DNA of 64,000 nt from JBBRYW01 sp038253945. GTDB lineage: Bacteria; Actinomycetota; Thermoleophilia; Gaiellales; Gaiellaceae. How positions within the stretch are numbered: position 1 is the first letter of the stretch; every line of letters starts with the position of its first letter. The position numbers were made by a program, and so were the translations under genes. Of the stretch, positions 23,828-32,437 are shown piece by piece. Location: positions 1 to 64,000 of the forward strand of contig JBBSGR010000011.1 in assembly GCA_038253945.1 (NCBI GenBank). Direction: 5' to 3'. The notes below the pieces were generated by a model, which searched no databases, was not told the origin of the DNA, and worked only from the letters and a program-made list of their open reading frames with translations.

Positions 23828-26800
23828 TCAATGGCCGGCTACTGCCGCGCGCCCTCGGATGCAGAGCGCCCCGAGGTCGATGCCGTACACCCCGTAGACC
23901 TGGCAACCCATCCGCGCCGAGAAGAAGTCCTCGCTGGTCCCGTTGGCGTACGCCAGGACTGGCGCGGCGTTCCTCGCCAGGTCGGCGTCGAGCCGCGCAT
24001 AGGTGCGGTAGCGCGCGGCGCCGCTGAGCTTCGCCGCCGCCTCCAGCCGCTTGTTGTACGTGGGATCGTCGAAGCGGCCGACGTCGGCGTTCTGTGTGTT
24101 TGCGTTGTTGCCGTTGACGGGGAGGTTGCCGTCGAAGAGGGGGTTGAGGAAGTCGAATGGATCGAAAAACCCGTCGGTAAACCAGCCGGCGTCGGCAATG
24201 TCCCACGGCTCGCCTTTTCTGGCGAGCTTCTTGCCGAGCGCATCGAACGAGAAGGTGTGGATCTTGAGGTGGATCCCAATGGCTGCGAGATTCCTGGCGA
24301 GGACGTGCCCTTTCTTGAGGCAGCCAGGGAGGTCGCAGGTGTAGAACACCGCCGAGCGACGCCGGCTCCCGGCGAGCCTTCGCGCGCGACCCAGATCCCC
24401 CTCGAGCGGATAGATGTGCGCGTCCCGGAAGCCGGTGATCCCAGGAGGCACATACTGGTCGGTGGCGAGCAACACCCCCTGCGCGGCGTGGACGAGCGCG
24501 CGCCGGTCGAGCGCGAAGTTCACCGCCCGGCGCACGCGCGCGCTCGCGAACAGCGGTCGGGCCGTGTTGAGCGCGTAGTCCCAGACTCCTTGCAACGGGG
24601 TCACGAAGTACTGCTGTCTTCCCGCTCGCCCCAGCGGGCTCGCCGCCCCGTAGCGGGCGGCGAGGCGTGCGCCTTCAGTTCGCGTGACGCTCTGCCAGGC
24701 TGCGTAGTCCGCCAGTCCCGCCTGGGCCTGCTTAAGCGCCTGCGCCGCGCCCGGGTTCAGCGCGAAGTGGAACTCGCCGAGCCGGCGCGGTCGCGGGCCG
24801 CGGTAGTTCGGGTTGCGCCTGAGGACGAGGCTCCGGTGCGGCTGGTAGGACGCGATGTAGTAGGGGCCGGCGGAGGGGATCGCCGGCAGTCCGTTCGGCG
24901 CGACCGGGGTGTTGGTGGGGACGGCGCAGGACAAGGGCATCGCCAGCCGGGAGAGGAAACTTCCCGAGACGCCCGTCAGACGAATCGAGAGCGTGTCTCC
25001 GCGGGCGCGGATGCCCGCAATATGACTCGCCCTTCCCGCCTCGAACACCTTGACGCCGACGATGTCTCCGAGATAGAAGGGCGCCGTTCCGCTTGTCCGC
25101 GGGTCGAGGCTGCGCTCGATCGAGTACTTGAACGTCGCCGCCGTGACCGTCTCGGTCGAGGGAGGCGAGAAGCGGAAGCCTTTGCGGACCGTGAAGGTAT
25201 ACGTTCGCCGGTCGGCCGACAGGCGCGGCAGCGAGCGGGCGACGTCGGGGACGAGCTGCCAGCCTGCGGGGCCCGCTCGGTCGGGGTAGCCAACGAGCTG
25301 GGCGCAGGTCGCATAGAACACTTGCAGCTCCGGTCCGAATCCGAAGCCGGCGACCGCCGGATCGGTGTGATTGATCCCCTCGACGTCGACGCGCGCCGTT
25401 CCCCCCTGCCGCCCTCCGGCGGCTGCTACCTCTTGCACGCTGACCCACACGAGGCCGTCCGCGAAGAGGATGCCTGTCGGGCTGCCTCCGACGGGGATCC
25501 TGGTCGGAGTGTTGGTTTGCGGGTCGATCCTCGTGACCGTGCCGTCGCCGCTGTTCGCGACCCAGACGGCACCCGCGCCGACCGCGATCCCGGTCGGGTT
25601 CCGACCGACCGTGACCGTCGTCTCGACCGCGTTCGTGCCCGCGTCGATGCGCTTGACCTCGTCGTCAGCGGTGTCAGCGACCCAGACGGCGCCGTCGCCG
25701 ACGGCGAGCGCGCTCGGCCCGTTTCCCACCGGCACTTTTTCCGTCAGCACGCCGGTCGGTTCGATCCGAGACACCTTGTTCACTCCGTCGCTGACCCAGG
25801 TCGCTCCAGCGCCAAGCGCGATCCCGTTCAGGCCGCCCCAGGCGACTCCAAAGCCCACCTGCGTCAACGCCTCCCGCCCGGTCGCGGCATCGACTCGGAT
25901 CACGCTGTGGCCGCTCGTGACCCACACGGACCTGCGTCCGGCGACGAGCGGGCCGACGGCGCCCCAGGTCGCTTTGTTCCTCAGCTCGCTCGTCCCGGCG
26001 AGACTGTTGAAGGCCGGGTCGATCCGCCCCAGCCTGATCTTCGCGTAGGAGGTCCCACCACCATACGACAACGGGCCGACGCTCGCGAACCAAATCTTTC
26101 CCGCGCCCGCTGCGAGGCCGGTCGGCGAGACGTCGAGTGGGATCGCCCGTACCTGGCGCCGAGCCTTGGCGTCGATCCGCGAGACCGTCTCGTCGTCGAG
26201 GTTCGCGACCCAGACGGCGCGGAAGCCGCGGACGATCGAGCCGGGGCGTGTGCCGACCGTGACGTCGTCGATGACCCGGTTCGTCTTCGGGTCGATGACG
26301 GCGACCGAGTTCGGTGCCACCTTGACCCCGCTTCCGCCGGAGCTTCCCTGTCCGAGCGCGAAGATCGGGATCGCGACGGCCGCAGCCGCAGCACCGATCA
26401 GGGCGGAGCCGGCGTACAGCCGCCGCCGTTTGCGCTTGAGCTCGACGTCGAGCGTCCGCAGCGGCCTGAACTCGCTTGGCAGGCCCTCGATCACGAGCTG
26501 GTAGAGACGCTGGCGCTGGTCGAGGTCCTTTAGCCGGCGCTCGCCCAGGTCGCGGATCGAGACCCCGGGCGGGAGATCCTCCTCAGCCAGCTCCTTCGTC
26601 GTCGAGGAGAGCAGCACCTGGCCGCCGTGGCCGGCCGCTCCGATCCTGGCCGCCCGGTGCACGCCGATCCCGACGTAGCGCTCGCCGCCCACCCTGGGCT
26701 CGCCGGTGTGGAGTCCCATCCGCACTCTGATCTGAGCGCCCTCCGGCCAGCCTTGCGCCTCGAGGTCGCGCTGGGCGTCGACGGCGGCGGCAACCGCGTC

Positions 26801-27049
26801 CTTCGCGGTCCGGAAGGCGACGAAGAACGAATCACCTTGCGTGTCGACCTCTCGCCCGCCGTGGGCGGCGAACGCGGCCCGCAGGATCCGCTGATGCTCA
26901 GCCAGGACCTCGCCGTAACCGCCGCCCATCTGTTTGAGCAGCCGCGTCGACCCTTCGATGTCCGTAAACAGGAAGGTAACGGTGCCGCCGTGAAGCTCAG
27001 GCGTGAGCCACCCTGGAATAAGGCTCCCACCAAAGTAACGTTGTGTCAA
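23828..27049 (-). CDS. class III nucleotide cyclase / membrane helix / beta-propeller / SBP_bac_5 fusion
   Basis: A 1073-residue multidomain protein. Residues 20-185 are a class III cyclase domain (FLFTDIEGSTRLLKQ with metal Asp30, DTQGDSFFVAF with Asp73, then GLHTGEP and YVGIGVHRAARI). A basic segment (KRKRRR) and one membrane helix (211-233) follow. Residues about 245-535 form a YVTN/NHL-like propeller with repeated GAVWVAN and VTRIDP blades. Residues about 555-1060 are a family 5 solute-binding domain (oligopeptide type: FTVRKGFRFSPPS, FKYSIERSLDPR, VRRAVNFALDRRALV). The layout suggests an outside ligand sensor tied to inside cyclic-nucleotide synthesis. TTG 27049 is used as start. Confidence 0.85.
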   Translation of the reverse strand: MTQRYFGGSLIPGWLTPELHGGTVTFLFTDIEGSTRLLKQMGGGYGEVLAEHQRILRAAFAAHGGREVDTQGDSFFVAFRTAKDAVAAAVDAQRDLEAQGWPEGAQIRVRMGLHTGEPRVGGERYVGIGVHRAARIGAAGHGGQVLLSSTTKELAEEDLPPGVSIRDLGERRLKDLDQRQRLYQLVIEGLPSEFRPLRTLDVELKRKRRRLYAGSALIGAAAAAVAIPIFALGQGSSGGSGVKVAPNSVAVIDPKTNRVIDDVTVGTRPGSIVRGFRAVWVANLDDETVSRIDAKARRQVRAIPLDVSPTGLAAGAGKIWFASVGPLSYGGGTSYAKIRLGRIDPAFNSLAGTSELRNKATWGAVGPLVAGRRSVWVTSGHSVIRVDAATGREALTQVGFGVAWGGLNGIALGAGATWVSDGVNKVSRIEPTGVLTEKVPVGNGPSALAVGDGAVWVADTADDEVKRIDAGTNAVETTVTVGRNPTGIAVGAGAVWVANSGDGTVTRIDPQTNTPTRIPVGGSPTGILFADGLVWVSVQEVAAAGGRQGGTARVDVEGINHTDPAVAGFGFGPELQVFYATCAQLVGYPDRAGPAGWQLVPDVARSLPRLSADRRTYTFTVRKGFRFSPPSTETVTAATFKYSIERSLDPRTSGTAPFYLGDIVGVKVFEAGRASHIAGIRARGDTLSIRLTGVSGSFLSRLAMPLSCAVPTNTPVAPNGLPAIPSAGPYYIASYQPHRSLVLRRNPNYRGPRPRRLGEFHFALNPGAAQALKQAQAGLADYAAWQSVTRTEGARLAARYGAASPLGRAGRQQYFVTPLQGVWDYALNTARPLFASARVRRAVNFALDRRALVHAAQGVLLATDQYVPPGITGFRDAHIYPLEGDLGRARRLAGSRRRSAVFYTCDLPGCLKKGHVLARNLAAIGIHLKIHTFSFDALGKKLARKGEPWDIADAGWFTDGFFDPFDFLNPLFDGNLPVNGNNANTQNADVGRFDDPTYNKRLEAAAKLSGAARYRTYARLDADLARNAAPVLAYANGTSEDFFSARMGCQVYGVYGIDLGALCIRGRAAVAGH

Positions 27050-27103
27050 GCGTCACGAAGGCGTTTCGCCTGAGTTGACCCGGCGGTTGTTGAGCCCTCC
27101 TCG

Positions 27104-28159
27104 CTAGAAGAGCTGGTTCTCGCCGCCGAAGATCGCCGAGACCGACTCGTCGGCGAACGCGTTCACAATCGTCTCGGCGAGGAGGCGCGACACCGTTAGA
27201 ACCGTGACGTTATCCGGCTTCCGAATGGGGTCGATCGGGACCGTGTCGGTGACCACGAGGCCGGTGATATCCGCGGCAGCGACGCGCTCGAGGACGTCGG
27301 CGTCGAGCAACGTGTGCGTCACGAACATCCAGACCTCGGTCGCACCGTGCTCTCTGAGCACCTTCGTGCCCGCGATCTGCGTTCCCCCCGTCGTCGTCAC
27401 GTCGTCGCCGACGACGGCCACCTTGCCTCGCACACGCCCGGTGAGCTCCGTCATCTCGACGCGGTCGTGCACCGGACGCGTCTTGTGCATGATCGCGAAC
27501 TCGGCGTCGATCATCTCGGCAAACCGCACTGCGAACTTTGCTCGGCCCGCATCGGGAGCCACGGAGACGATTCCCTCTCCTGTCAGCCCGAGGTCGCGGA
27601 AGTGCTTCGCAAAGAGCGGCAGGGCCGTCATATGGTCGACCGGAATCCTGAAAAAGCCCTGGATCTGGCCAGCGTGCAGATCCATCGTGAGCACGCGGTC
27701 GGCACCGGCAAGCTGAAGCATGTCGGCGACCAGCCGGCCGGAGATCGGCTCACGGGGTTTTGCCTTTCGGTCCTGGCGAGAGTAGGGAAACCACGGGATG
27801 ACCGCGGTGATCCGCTTGGCCGAGGCCAGCTTGGCCGCCTGGATCATCAGCAACAACTCCATCAAGTGCTGGTCGACAGGCTGGCAGCCCGTCTGCACGA
27901 GGAAGACGTCCGCCCCGCGGATCGACTCCCTGTAGCGGCAGTACGTCTCGCCGTTCGCGAACGTCCCGAGCTCGATCTCGCCGAGTTCCACCCCGATGTG
28001 CTCGGCGATCCGCTGTGCGAGCTCCGGGTGCGAACGACCCGCGAACACCATCAGCCGCTTCAGCGGACCGCGCTCGATCCAGTGGCCGGGCTTCGGCGTC
28101 GGCGAGGGAGCGTCGCCGGCGAGGCCGGGGAGGCTCAGCTCAGTCGTCGCGATCTGCAT
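27104..28159 (-). CDS. prs: ribose-phosphate pyrophosphokinase
   Basis: A 351-residue PRPP synthase making the precursor of nucleotides, His and Trp. Marks are LMVFAGRSHPELA, FANGETYCRYRESIRG, YSRQDRKAKPREPIS, the PRPP-binding loop VVGDDVTTTGGTQ, and TMDLHAGQIQGFF. ATG 28159 overlaps the end of glmU by 20 bases and gives a 36-residue N-terminal extension rich in Pro; homologs usually begin close to KRLMVFAG. It ends the glmU-prs pair. Confidence 0.95.
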   Translation of the reverse strand: MQIATTELSLPGLAGDAPSPTPKPGHWIERGPLKRLMVFAGRSHPELAQRIAEHIGVELGEIELGTFANGETYCRYRESIRGADVFLVQTGCQPVDQHLMELLLMIQAAKLASAKRITAVIPWFPYSRQDRKAKPREPISGRLVADMLQLAGADRVLTMDLHAGQIQGFFRIPVDHMTALPLFAKHFRDLGLTGEGIVSVAPDAGRAKFAVRFAEMIDAEFAIMHKTRPVHDRVEMTELTGRVRGKVAVVGDDVTTTGGTQIAGTKVLREHGATEVWMFVTHTLLDADVLERVAAADITGLVVTDTVPIDPIRKPDNVTVLTVSRLLAETIVNAFADESVSAIFGGENQLF

Positions 28160-29465
28160 AGACGTATCCCTCCCTCGTCACCTGTCGCGGCGGGAAGCCC
28201 GCAAGGGAGCCGGGCGGCACGTCGTCGGTTATCACCGTTCCGGCCGCAATCCATGCATCGTCCCCAATCGTCACGGGCGCCACGAATGCATTGTCGACGC
28301 CGGTCCTGACGTTGCGGCCGATCGTCGTCCGGCCCTTTGGCCGCCCGGGTCGGTGCGGGTAGTTCACCGTGATCCCGCCGGCGCCGATGTTCGACCCCTC
28401 GCCAATCTCCGCGTCGCCGATGTATGAGAGGTGCGGCACCTTTGCCCCGCCGCCCACGTACGAGTTCTTGATCTCGACGAATGTCCCGGCCTTGGCGCCG
28501 CTCTCGAGCACGGTCCCGGGACGCAGGTAGCAGAACGGGCCCACCGCGGCGTTCACCCCGATGCTGGCTCCGTCAGCCACCACGTGGGGGCCTACCTGCG
28601 CTGAGCTACCGACTCGCGTCGCACCGCGAAGGATCGTGAACGGGTGAATGACAGCGTCCGCCTCGATCTCGACCTCCGCCTCGATCCAGGTCGAGGCGGG
28701 ATCGACGATCGTGACGCCGGCCGTCATGTGGCGTCCGTTGACACGATCCCGGAGCATCGCGCTTGCCCCGGCGAGCTCACTCCGAGTGTTGACGCCCACG
28801 AGCTCGAGTGGATCGGCCGCACTGTAGACCGCGACGTCGCGGCCGGAGCGAACCAGGTACCCGATCGTGTCGGTGAGGTACAGCTCACCCTGGGCGTTGC
28901 GGGCATCGAGCCGCTCGATCGCGCCCCAGAGCTCGCGGCTCGAGAAAACGTAAACCGATCCGTTGAGCTCACGGATTGCGAGCTGCTCGGGTGTCGCATC
29001 CGCAGCCTCGACGATCTCAACGACCCGGCCGGAGCCGTCGCGGACGATCCTCCCGTACGGCAGCGACTCCTCGGGAGCGAACGAGACGAGCGTCGCGGCC
29101 GCGCCTCGCTGGCGATGCACATCGATCAGCCCCGCGAGCAGTTCGCGCGTGAGCAGCGGGCCGTCGCCGGGGAGCACGACCACATCGCCCTCGAAGCCCG
29201 CCAGCGCGGAGCGGGCCGCCGCGACGGCGTCACCGGTACCCCTCGGCTCCCGCTGAATAACTGTGTCGAAGCCTTCGAAGGCATCGCTGACCTGCGGCGA
29301 CACGACAACGAGGACTCGGTCCGGCTCGAGCGGCTCAATCGCGGCGACGACCCAGTCGATCATCCGCCGGCCGAGCAGCGAATGCAGGTGTTTCGGGACC
29401 GAGGAGCGCATCCGTGTGCCAAGGCCTGCGGCCATCACAACTGCGGTGAGGGGCGGCGGCGTCAC
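28140..29465 (-). CDS. glmU: bifunctional UDP-GlcNAc pyrophosphorylase / GlcN-1-P acetyltransferase
   Basis: A 441-residue enzyme for the last two steps to UDP-GlcNAc. The N-terminal uridylyltransferase domain has VVMAAGLGTRMRSSVPKHLH and REPRGTGDAV. The C-terminal left-handed beta helix (about 245-425) has hexapeptide repeats and catalytic-type KNSYVGGGAKVPHLSYIGDA, then NIGAGGITVNY. GTG 29465 is only eight bases beyond the 3' CCA of tRNA-Gln and has no Shine-Dalgarno sequence in that gap. Confidence 0.95.
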   Translation of the reverse strand: MTPPPLTAVVMAAGLGTRMRSSVPKHLHSLLGRRMIDWVVAAIEPLEPDRVLVVVSPQVSDAFEGFDTVIQREPRGTGDAVAAARSALAGFEGDVVVLPGDGPLLTRELLAGLIDVHRQRGAAATLVSFAPEESLPYGRIVRDGSGRVVEIVEAADATPEQLAIRELNGSVYVFSSRELWGAIERLDARNAQGELYLTDTIGYLVRSGRDVAVYSAADPLELVGVNTRSELAGASAMLRDRVNGRHMTAGVTIVDPASTWIEAEVEIEADAVIHPFTILRGATRVGSSAQVGPHVVADGASIGVNAAVGPFCYLRPGTVLESGAKAGTFVEIKNSYVGGGAKVPHLSYIGDAEIGEGSNIGAGGITVNYPHRPGRPKGRTTIGRNVRTGVDNAFVAPVTIGDDAWIAAGTVITDDVPPGSLAGFPPRQVTREGYVYADRDD

Positions 29466-29473
29466 CGGCGTAA

Positions 29474-29547
29474 TGGCTGGGGCGCCAGGATTCGAACCTG
29501 GGATCGCGGGACCAAAACCCGCTGCCTTACCACTTGGCTACGCCCCA
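29474..29547 (-). tRNA. tRNA-Gln (UUG anticodon), CCA encoded
   Basis: A 74-base cloverleaf on the minus strand. The acceptor stem is TGGGGCG/CGCCCCA, the anticodon arm GCGGG-TTTTGGT-CCCGC gives anticodon TTG, and the T arm CAGG-TTCGAAT-CCTG is canonical. Discriminator G and the 3' CCA are in the DNA. It lies between a small membrane-protein gene and glmU. Confidence 0.96.
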
Positions 29548-29613
29548 GAGCAATGGTGTGAGTGTGCCAAATTCGGAAGGATGAGAGCCGTTGCTCGCCG
29601 AGGGGCGCCGACT

Positions 29614-29979
29614 CTACCGGCGATCGGCGAAGAGAACGACGAGCGCGACGACGGCGAGCACGCCGACGATGATGAGCGTGAGCGTCCCGATCACGATAAA
29701 GAGAATCGGAACGAGCGCCATCATCGCCTGAGATGCAGCAGCAATCCAGCTCGTCTGTCGGGCGACATCGGAGCCGAGCCGGCGGCCGACGAAGAGGTAG
29801 AACGCCATGATCGCGGCCGCCACCACGATCGCAAACCACCACGGGATCACGTGGACCGCGACGAGAAGCCCCTCGATCACCGCAATCCCCAGGGCACCGC
29901 GGAGCCGGCGCGCGCGGAGCCAGCGCCCCGCCGAGCTCGAGCCGTGGTCGACGACGGACGCGTGTCCCAGCTCGAACAT
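29614..29979 (-). CDS. small integral membrane protein, unknown function
   Basis: A 121-residue protein with three likely membrane helices (about residues 30-46, 48-66 and 84-118). The last is long enough to be two closely packed helices (MALVPILFIVIG and IIVGVLAVVALVVLF). The first 25 residues are soluble. It lies between ispE and tRNA-Gln. No family recognised. Confidence 0.7.
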   Translation of the reverse strand: MFELGHASVVDHGSSSAGRWLRARRLRGALGIAVIEGLLVAVHVIPWWFAIVVAAAIMAFYLFVGRRLGSDVARQTSWIAAASQAMMALVPILFIVIGTLTLIIVGVLAVVALVVLFADRR

Positions 29980-30093
29980 CCCTAATCGGTCGCTCCAGCC
30001 CGCCCCAGACGCGATGGGCTGGCCAAAGGCGACGCCACGGAACGCCTTGCGACTTGCCGGAAGGAGGCTCGTACTGCCGGGCGGGGCACTGCG

Positions 30094-30912
30094 TCAACCG
30101 TACCACGCTGGTACCGCGATCCAGGTGCGGCCAGCCGGTCGCACACGAGCCTGCGCGTCGAGCGCGGCGCGCCGCTGCTGGAAGAGCCCGTACACGATCG
30201 GCCCGGCGCCGCTGACATCCGCGCGGAAGGCGCCTGCCGCTCGTAGCTTGGCAGCGAGTGGGGACGAGCCGAGGTCGTTCGGCGGAAGCGCCGAGAGATC
30301 CGCCGAGCTTCGAACGGCTGCCAGCGCGCCGAGCAGCCGAGTTCGGCGCTCGGCGTACCCGACCTCTCCCCCACGCCCGTCGAAGCGCGCGTAGACAGTG
30401 GCCGTCGAGGGCTTCGAGGATCCGTGCGGAAGCAAGAGGACGACCCAGTAGTCCTGCGGCAGGTCGAGCGGGGTGAGCGCGCTTCCGTCACCCTCGCCCA
30501 ACTGCGGGCCACTCTCGAGGAAGAACGACACATCGGCTCCCAGCTCGCCTGCGATCACCCGGAGAGTGAGGTCGTCGAGCGGCCGGTCGAGGGTCGCGTT
30601 CGCGAGTCGAAGCGCGGTCGCCGCGTCCGAGCTCCCACCTCCAAGGCCAGCAGCGACCGGGATTCGCTTCGTGATCGCGACGCGCCAGCGCGGACGAGTT
30701 CCCGCGGCTCGGCCGAGGGCGACGAGCGCGCGGGTCACCAGCGTGTCGTCCGGAAATCCCTCGACATGGAGGCCTTCGCAGCGCTCGAGGGAGACGCGGT
30801 CCGACAGATCGAGGCGCTGCAGCACCGTCGCGACTTCGTGTTTGTCATCTTCGCGACGCGATCCGACAACGAGCGCCAGGTTGAGCTTCGACGCGGCCGG
30901 GCGGCGAATCAC
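30094..30912 (-). CDS. ispE: 4-diphosphocytidyl-2-C-methyl-D-erythritol kinase
   Basis: A 272-residue GHMP kinase of the non-mevalonate isoprenoid pathway. Visible are AASKLNLALVVGSRREDDKHEVATVLQ near the start (homologs have K-N-L and G-Y-H), the phosphate loop VAAGLGGGSSDAATAL, and the late GAGPIVYGLF. GTG 30912 overlaps the rsmA stop (GTGA). The rsmA-ispE order is typical of Actinomycetota. Confidence 0.93.
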   Translation of the reverse strand: MIRRPAASKLNLALVVGSRREDDKHEVATVLQRLDLSDRVSLERCEGLHVEGFPDDTLVTRALVALGRAAGTRPRWRVAITKRIPVAAGLGGGSSDAATALRLANATLDRPLDDLTLRVIAGELGADVSFFLESGPQLGEGDGSALTPLDLPQDYWVVLLLPHGSSKPSTATVYARFDGRGGEVGYAERRTRLLGALAAVRSSADLSALPPNDLGSSPLAAKLRAAGAFRADVSGAGPIVYGLFQQRRAALDAQARVRPAGRTWIAVPAWYG

Positions 30913-31709
30913 GCGAGAGCTTCGGCGAGCGCGACGAACTCCGCGGGCTCGAGCGCCTCCGCGCGCACGTCTGCTGAGCGGCCGATTGCCCCGAGCGCGC
31001 AAGCCGCTGACTCGCGGCTCGTAAGCCCGGCCAGCTCGAGCGAGTTCGCCAGGGTCTTGCGGCGATGTGCGAAGGCCGCCCCGACGAGGCCTTTCACTAC
31101 CGAGAACGAAGGCGGCAGCGTTCCGCGCTGAAAGGCGACGAGTGCCGAGACGACATTCGGCCTCGGGCGGAAGACGTTTCTCGACACCGGGTGAAAACCG
31201 GTGCGCTTCGCAGCGAGCTGCACGAGCACGGAAACCGCTCCGTAGGCCTTCGTAGAGGGGCGGGCGAAGAGACGATCGGCGACCTCCCTCTGCACCATCA
31301 CGCACCAGAGGGCGAGGGACGGCAAGCCGTCGAGGCTCTCGACGAGCAGCGGCGTAGCCACGCTGTACGGCAGATTTGACACGAGCTTGACGGGAGCCGG
31401 CTCGAACGTCGTGAGGTCGAGCTGGAGCGCGTCTCCGAGATGAAGGTCGACGTTGGAATGACCCGCGAGTCGCTCGCGCAGATGCGGCTCCAGCGAGCGG
31501 TCGAGCTCGACGGCGTGCACCCGCTCCACCCGGTTGGCCAGAAAGAGCGTGAGCACGCCGAGGCCGGGGCCGACCTCGAGGACGACGTCACCACCGTCGA
31601 GCTGCGCGAGGCGACCGATCACGCTCAGAATGTTCTCGTCGACGAGGAAGTGCTGCCCGAGGTGGCGCCTGGGAACGACGGGGAGCCGCGTCACGGCAGA
31701 GCGAAGCAT
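30909..31709 (-). CDS. rsmA: 16S rRNA (adenine1518/1519-N6) dimethyltransferase
   Basis: A 266-residue KsgA methyltransferase acting on the 3' end hairpin of 16S rRNA. Marks are RRHLGQHFLVDENIL, the AdoMet loop VVLEVGPGLGVLT, the acidic end of strand 2 (VHAVELDRSLEP), and the catalytic SNLPYSVATPLL. ATG 31709 overlaps the end of tatD by 19 bases. Normal length. Confidence 0.95.
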   Translation of the reverse strand: MLRSAVTRLPVVPRRHLGQHFLVDENILSVIGRLAQLDGGDVVLEVGPGLGVLTLFLANRVERVHAVELDRSLEPHLRERLAGHSNVDLHLGDALQLDLTTFEPAPVKLVSNLPYSVATPLLVESLDGLPSLALWCVMVQREVADRLFARPSTKAYGAVSVLVQLAAKRTGFHPVSRNVFRPRPNVVSALVAFQRGTLPPSFSVVKGLVGAAFAHRRKTLANSLELAGLTSRESAACALGAIGRSADVRAEALEPAEFVALAEALA

Positions 31710-32437
31710 GCCGAGGCGTTGACGTCGATCTGCGCGGCGAGCCTTCGCGCGTCCTCGGCGCGCGCCTCCGCGAGCGTCTCGATCGTGTAGCGGACGTTGG
31801 CCGGCTCGTTTGGGCGACCCCGGCACGGCTGGGGCGCGAGGTAAGGCGAGTCGGTCTCGGCGAGGATGCGGTCGGCAGGAACGCTCACGGCTGCAGCCCG
31901 GAGCGCCTCGGCTCTGGGGTAGGTCACGTTGCCCGCGAACGAGACGTAATAGCCGCGCTCGAGCGCGGCCGGCAGAAGCCCAGGGGACGAAAAGCAGTGC
32001 AGCACCACGGGTCCGTCGAAGCGCTCGAGTGCCTGCGCCGTCTCCTCCTCAGCGTCGCGGGAGTGGACGACGACCGGCAGGTCGAGCTCCCCGGCCAGCT
32101 CGAGTTGGCTGCGAAAGAGCGCCAGCTGGCTTTCGTGCCGAGCGTAGTCTCGGTAGAAGTCGAGGCCCGTCTCGCCCACCGCGACGGCCCGGGGCTTGCT
32201 GAGCAGCCTTCGCAGCTCGACTATCCGGTCGGCCTCTCCGCTATCTGCCTGGTGCGGATGGATGCCGAGCACGGCGTAGACCTCGCGGTGCTTCGCAGAG
32301 GCGCGGAGCGCGGCCACGCAGGAGGCGATCCCCGACCCGACCGCCAGCACGCGCGCCACGCCGCTCTCTCTCGCGCGGGCGACGATGACGTCCGCGGGCT
32401 CGGCGCAGGCGTCGAGATGTGCGTGGGTGTCGATCAT
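31691..32437 (-). CDS. tatD: TatD-family metal-dependent hydrolase/DNase
   Basis: A 248-residue TIM-barrel hydrolase. The metal ligands are visible: DTHAHLD near residue 3, the Glu of AVGETGLDFYRDYA, His in VVVHSRDAEEET, LHCFSS, and Asp of ETDSPYLAPQPCRGRPNEP. Relatives act as 3'-5' exonucleases. Its ATG overlaps the metG stop (ATGA). Position between metG and rsmA is conserved in actinobacteria. Confidence 0.94.
   Translation of the reverse strand: MIDTHAHLDACAEPADVIVARARESGVARVLAVGSGIASCVAALRASAKHREVYAVLGIHPHQADSGEADRIVELRRLLSKPRAVAVGETGLDFYRDYARHESQLALFRSQLELAGELDLPVVVHSRDAEEETAQALERFDGPVVLHCFSSPGLLPAALERGYYVSFAGNVTYPRAEALRAAAVSVPADRILAETDSPYLAPQPCRGRPNEPANVRYTIETLAEARAEDARRLAAQIDVNASACFALP

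Noticed and set aside
23831..26533. A 900-codon plus-strand open frame
   Set aside because: Mirror of the cyclase/binding-protein fusion; no recognisable domain, while the minus strand has three.
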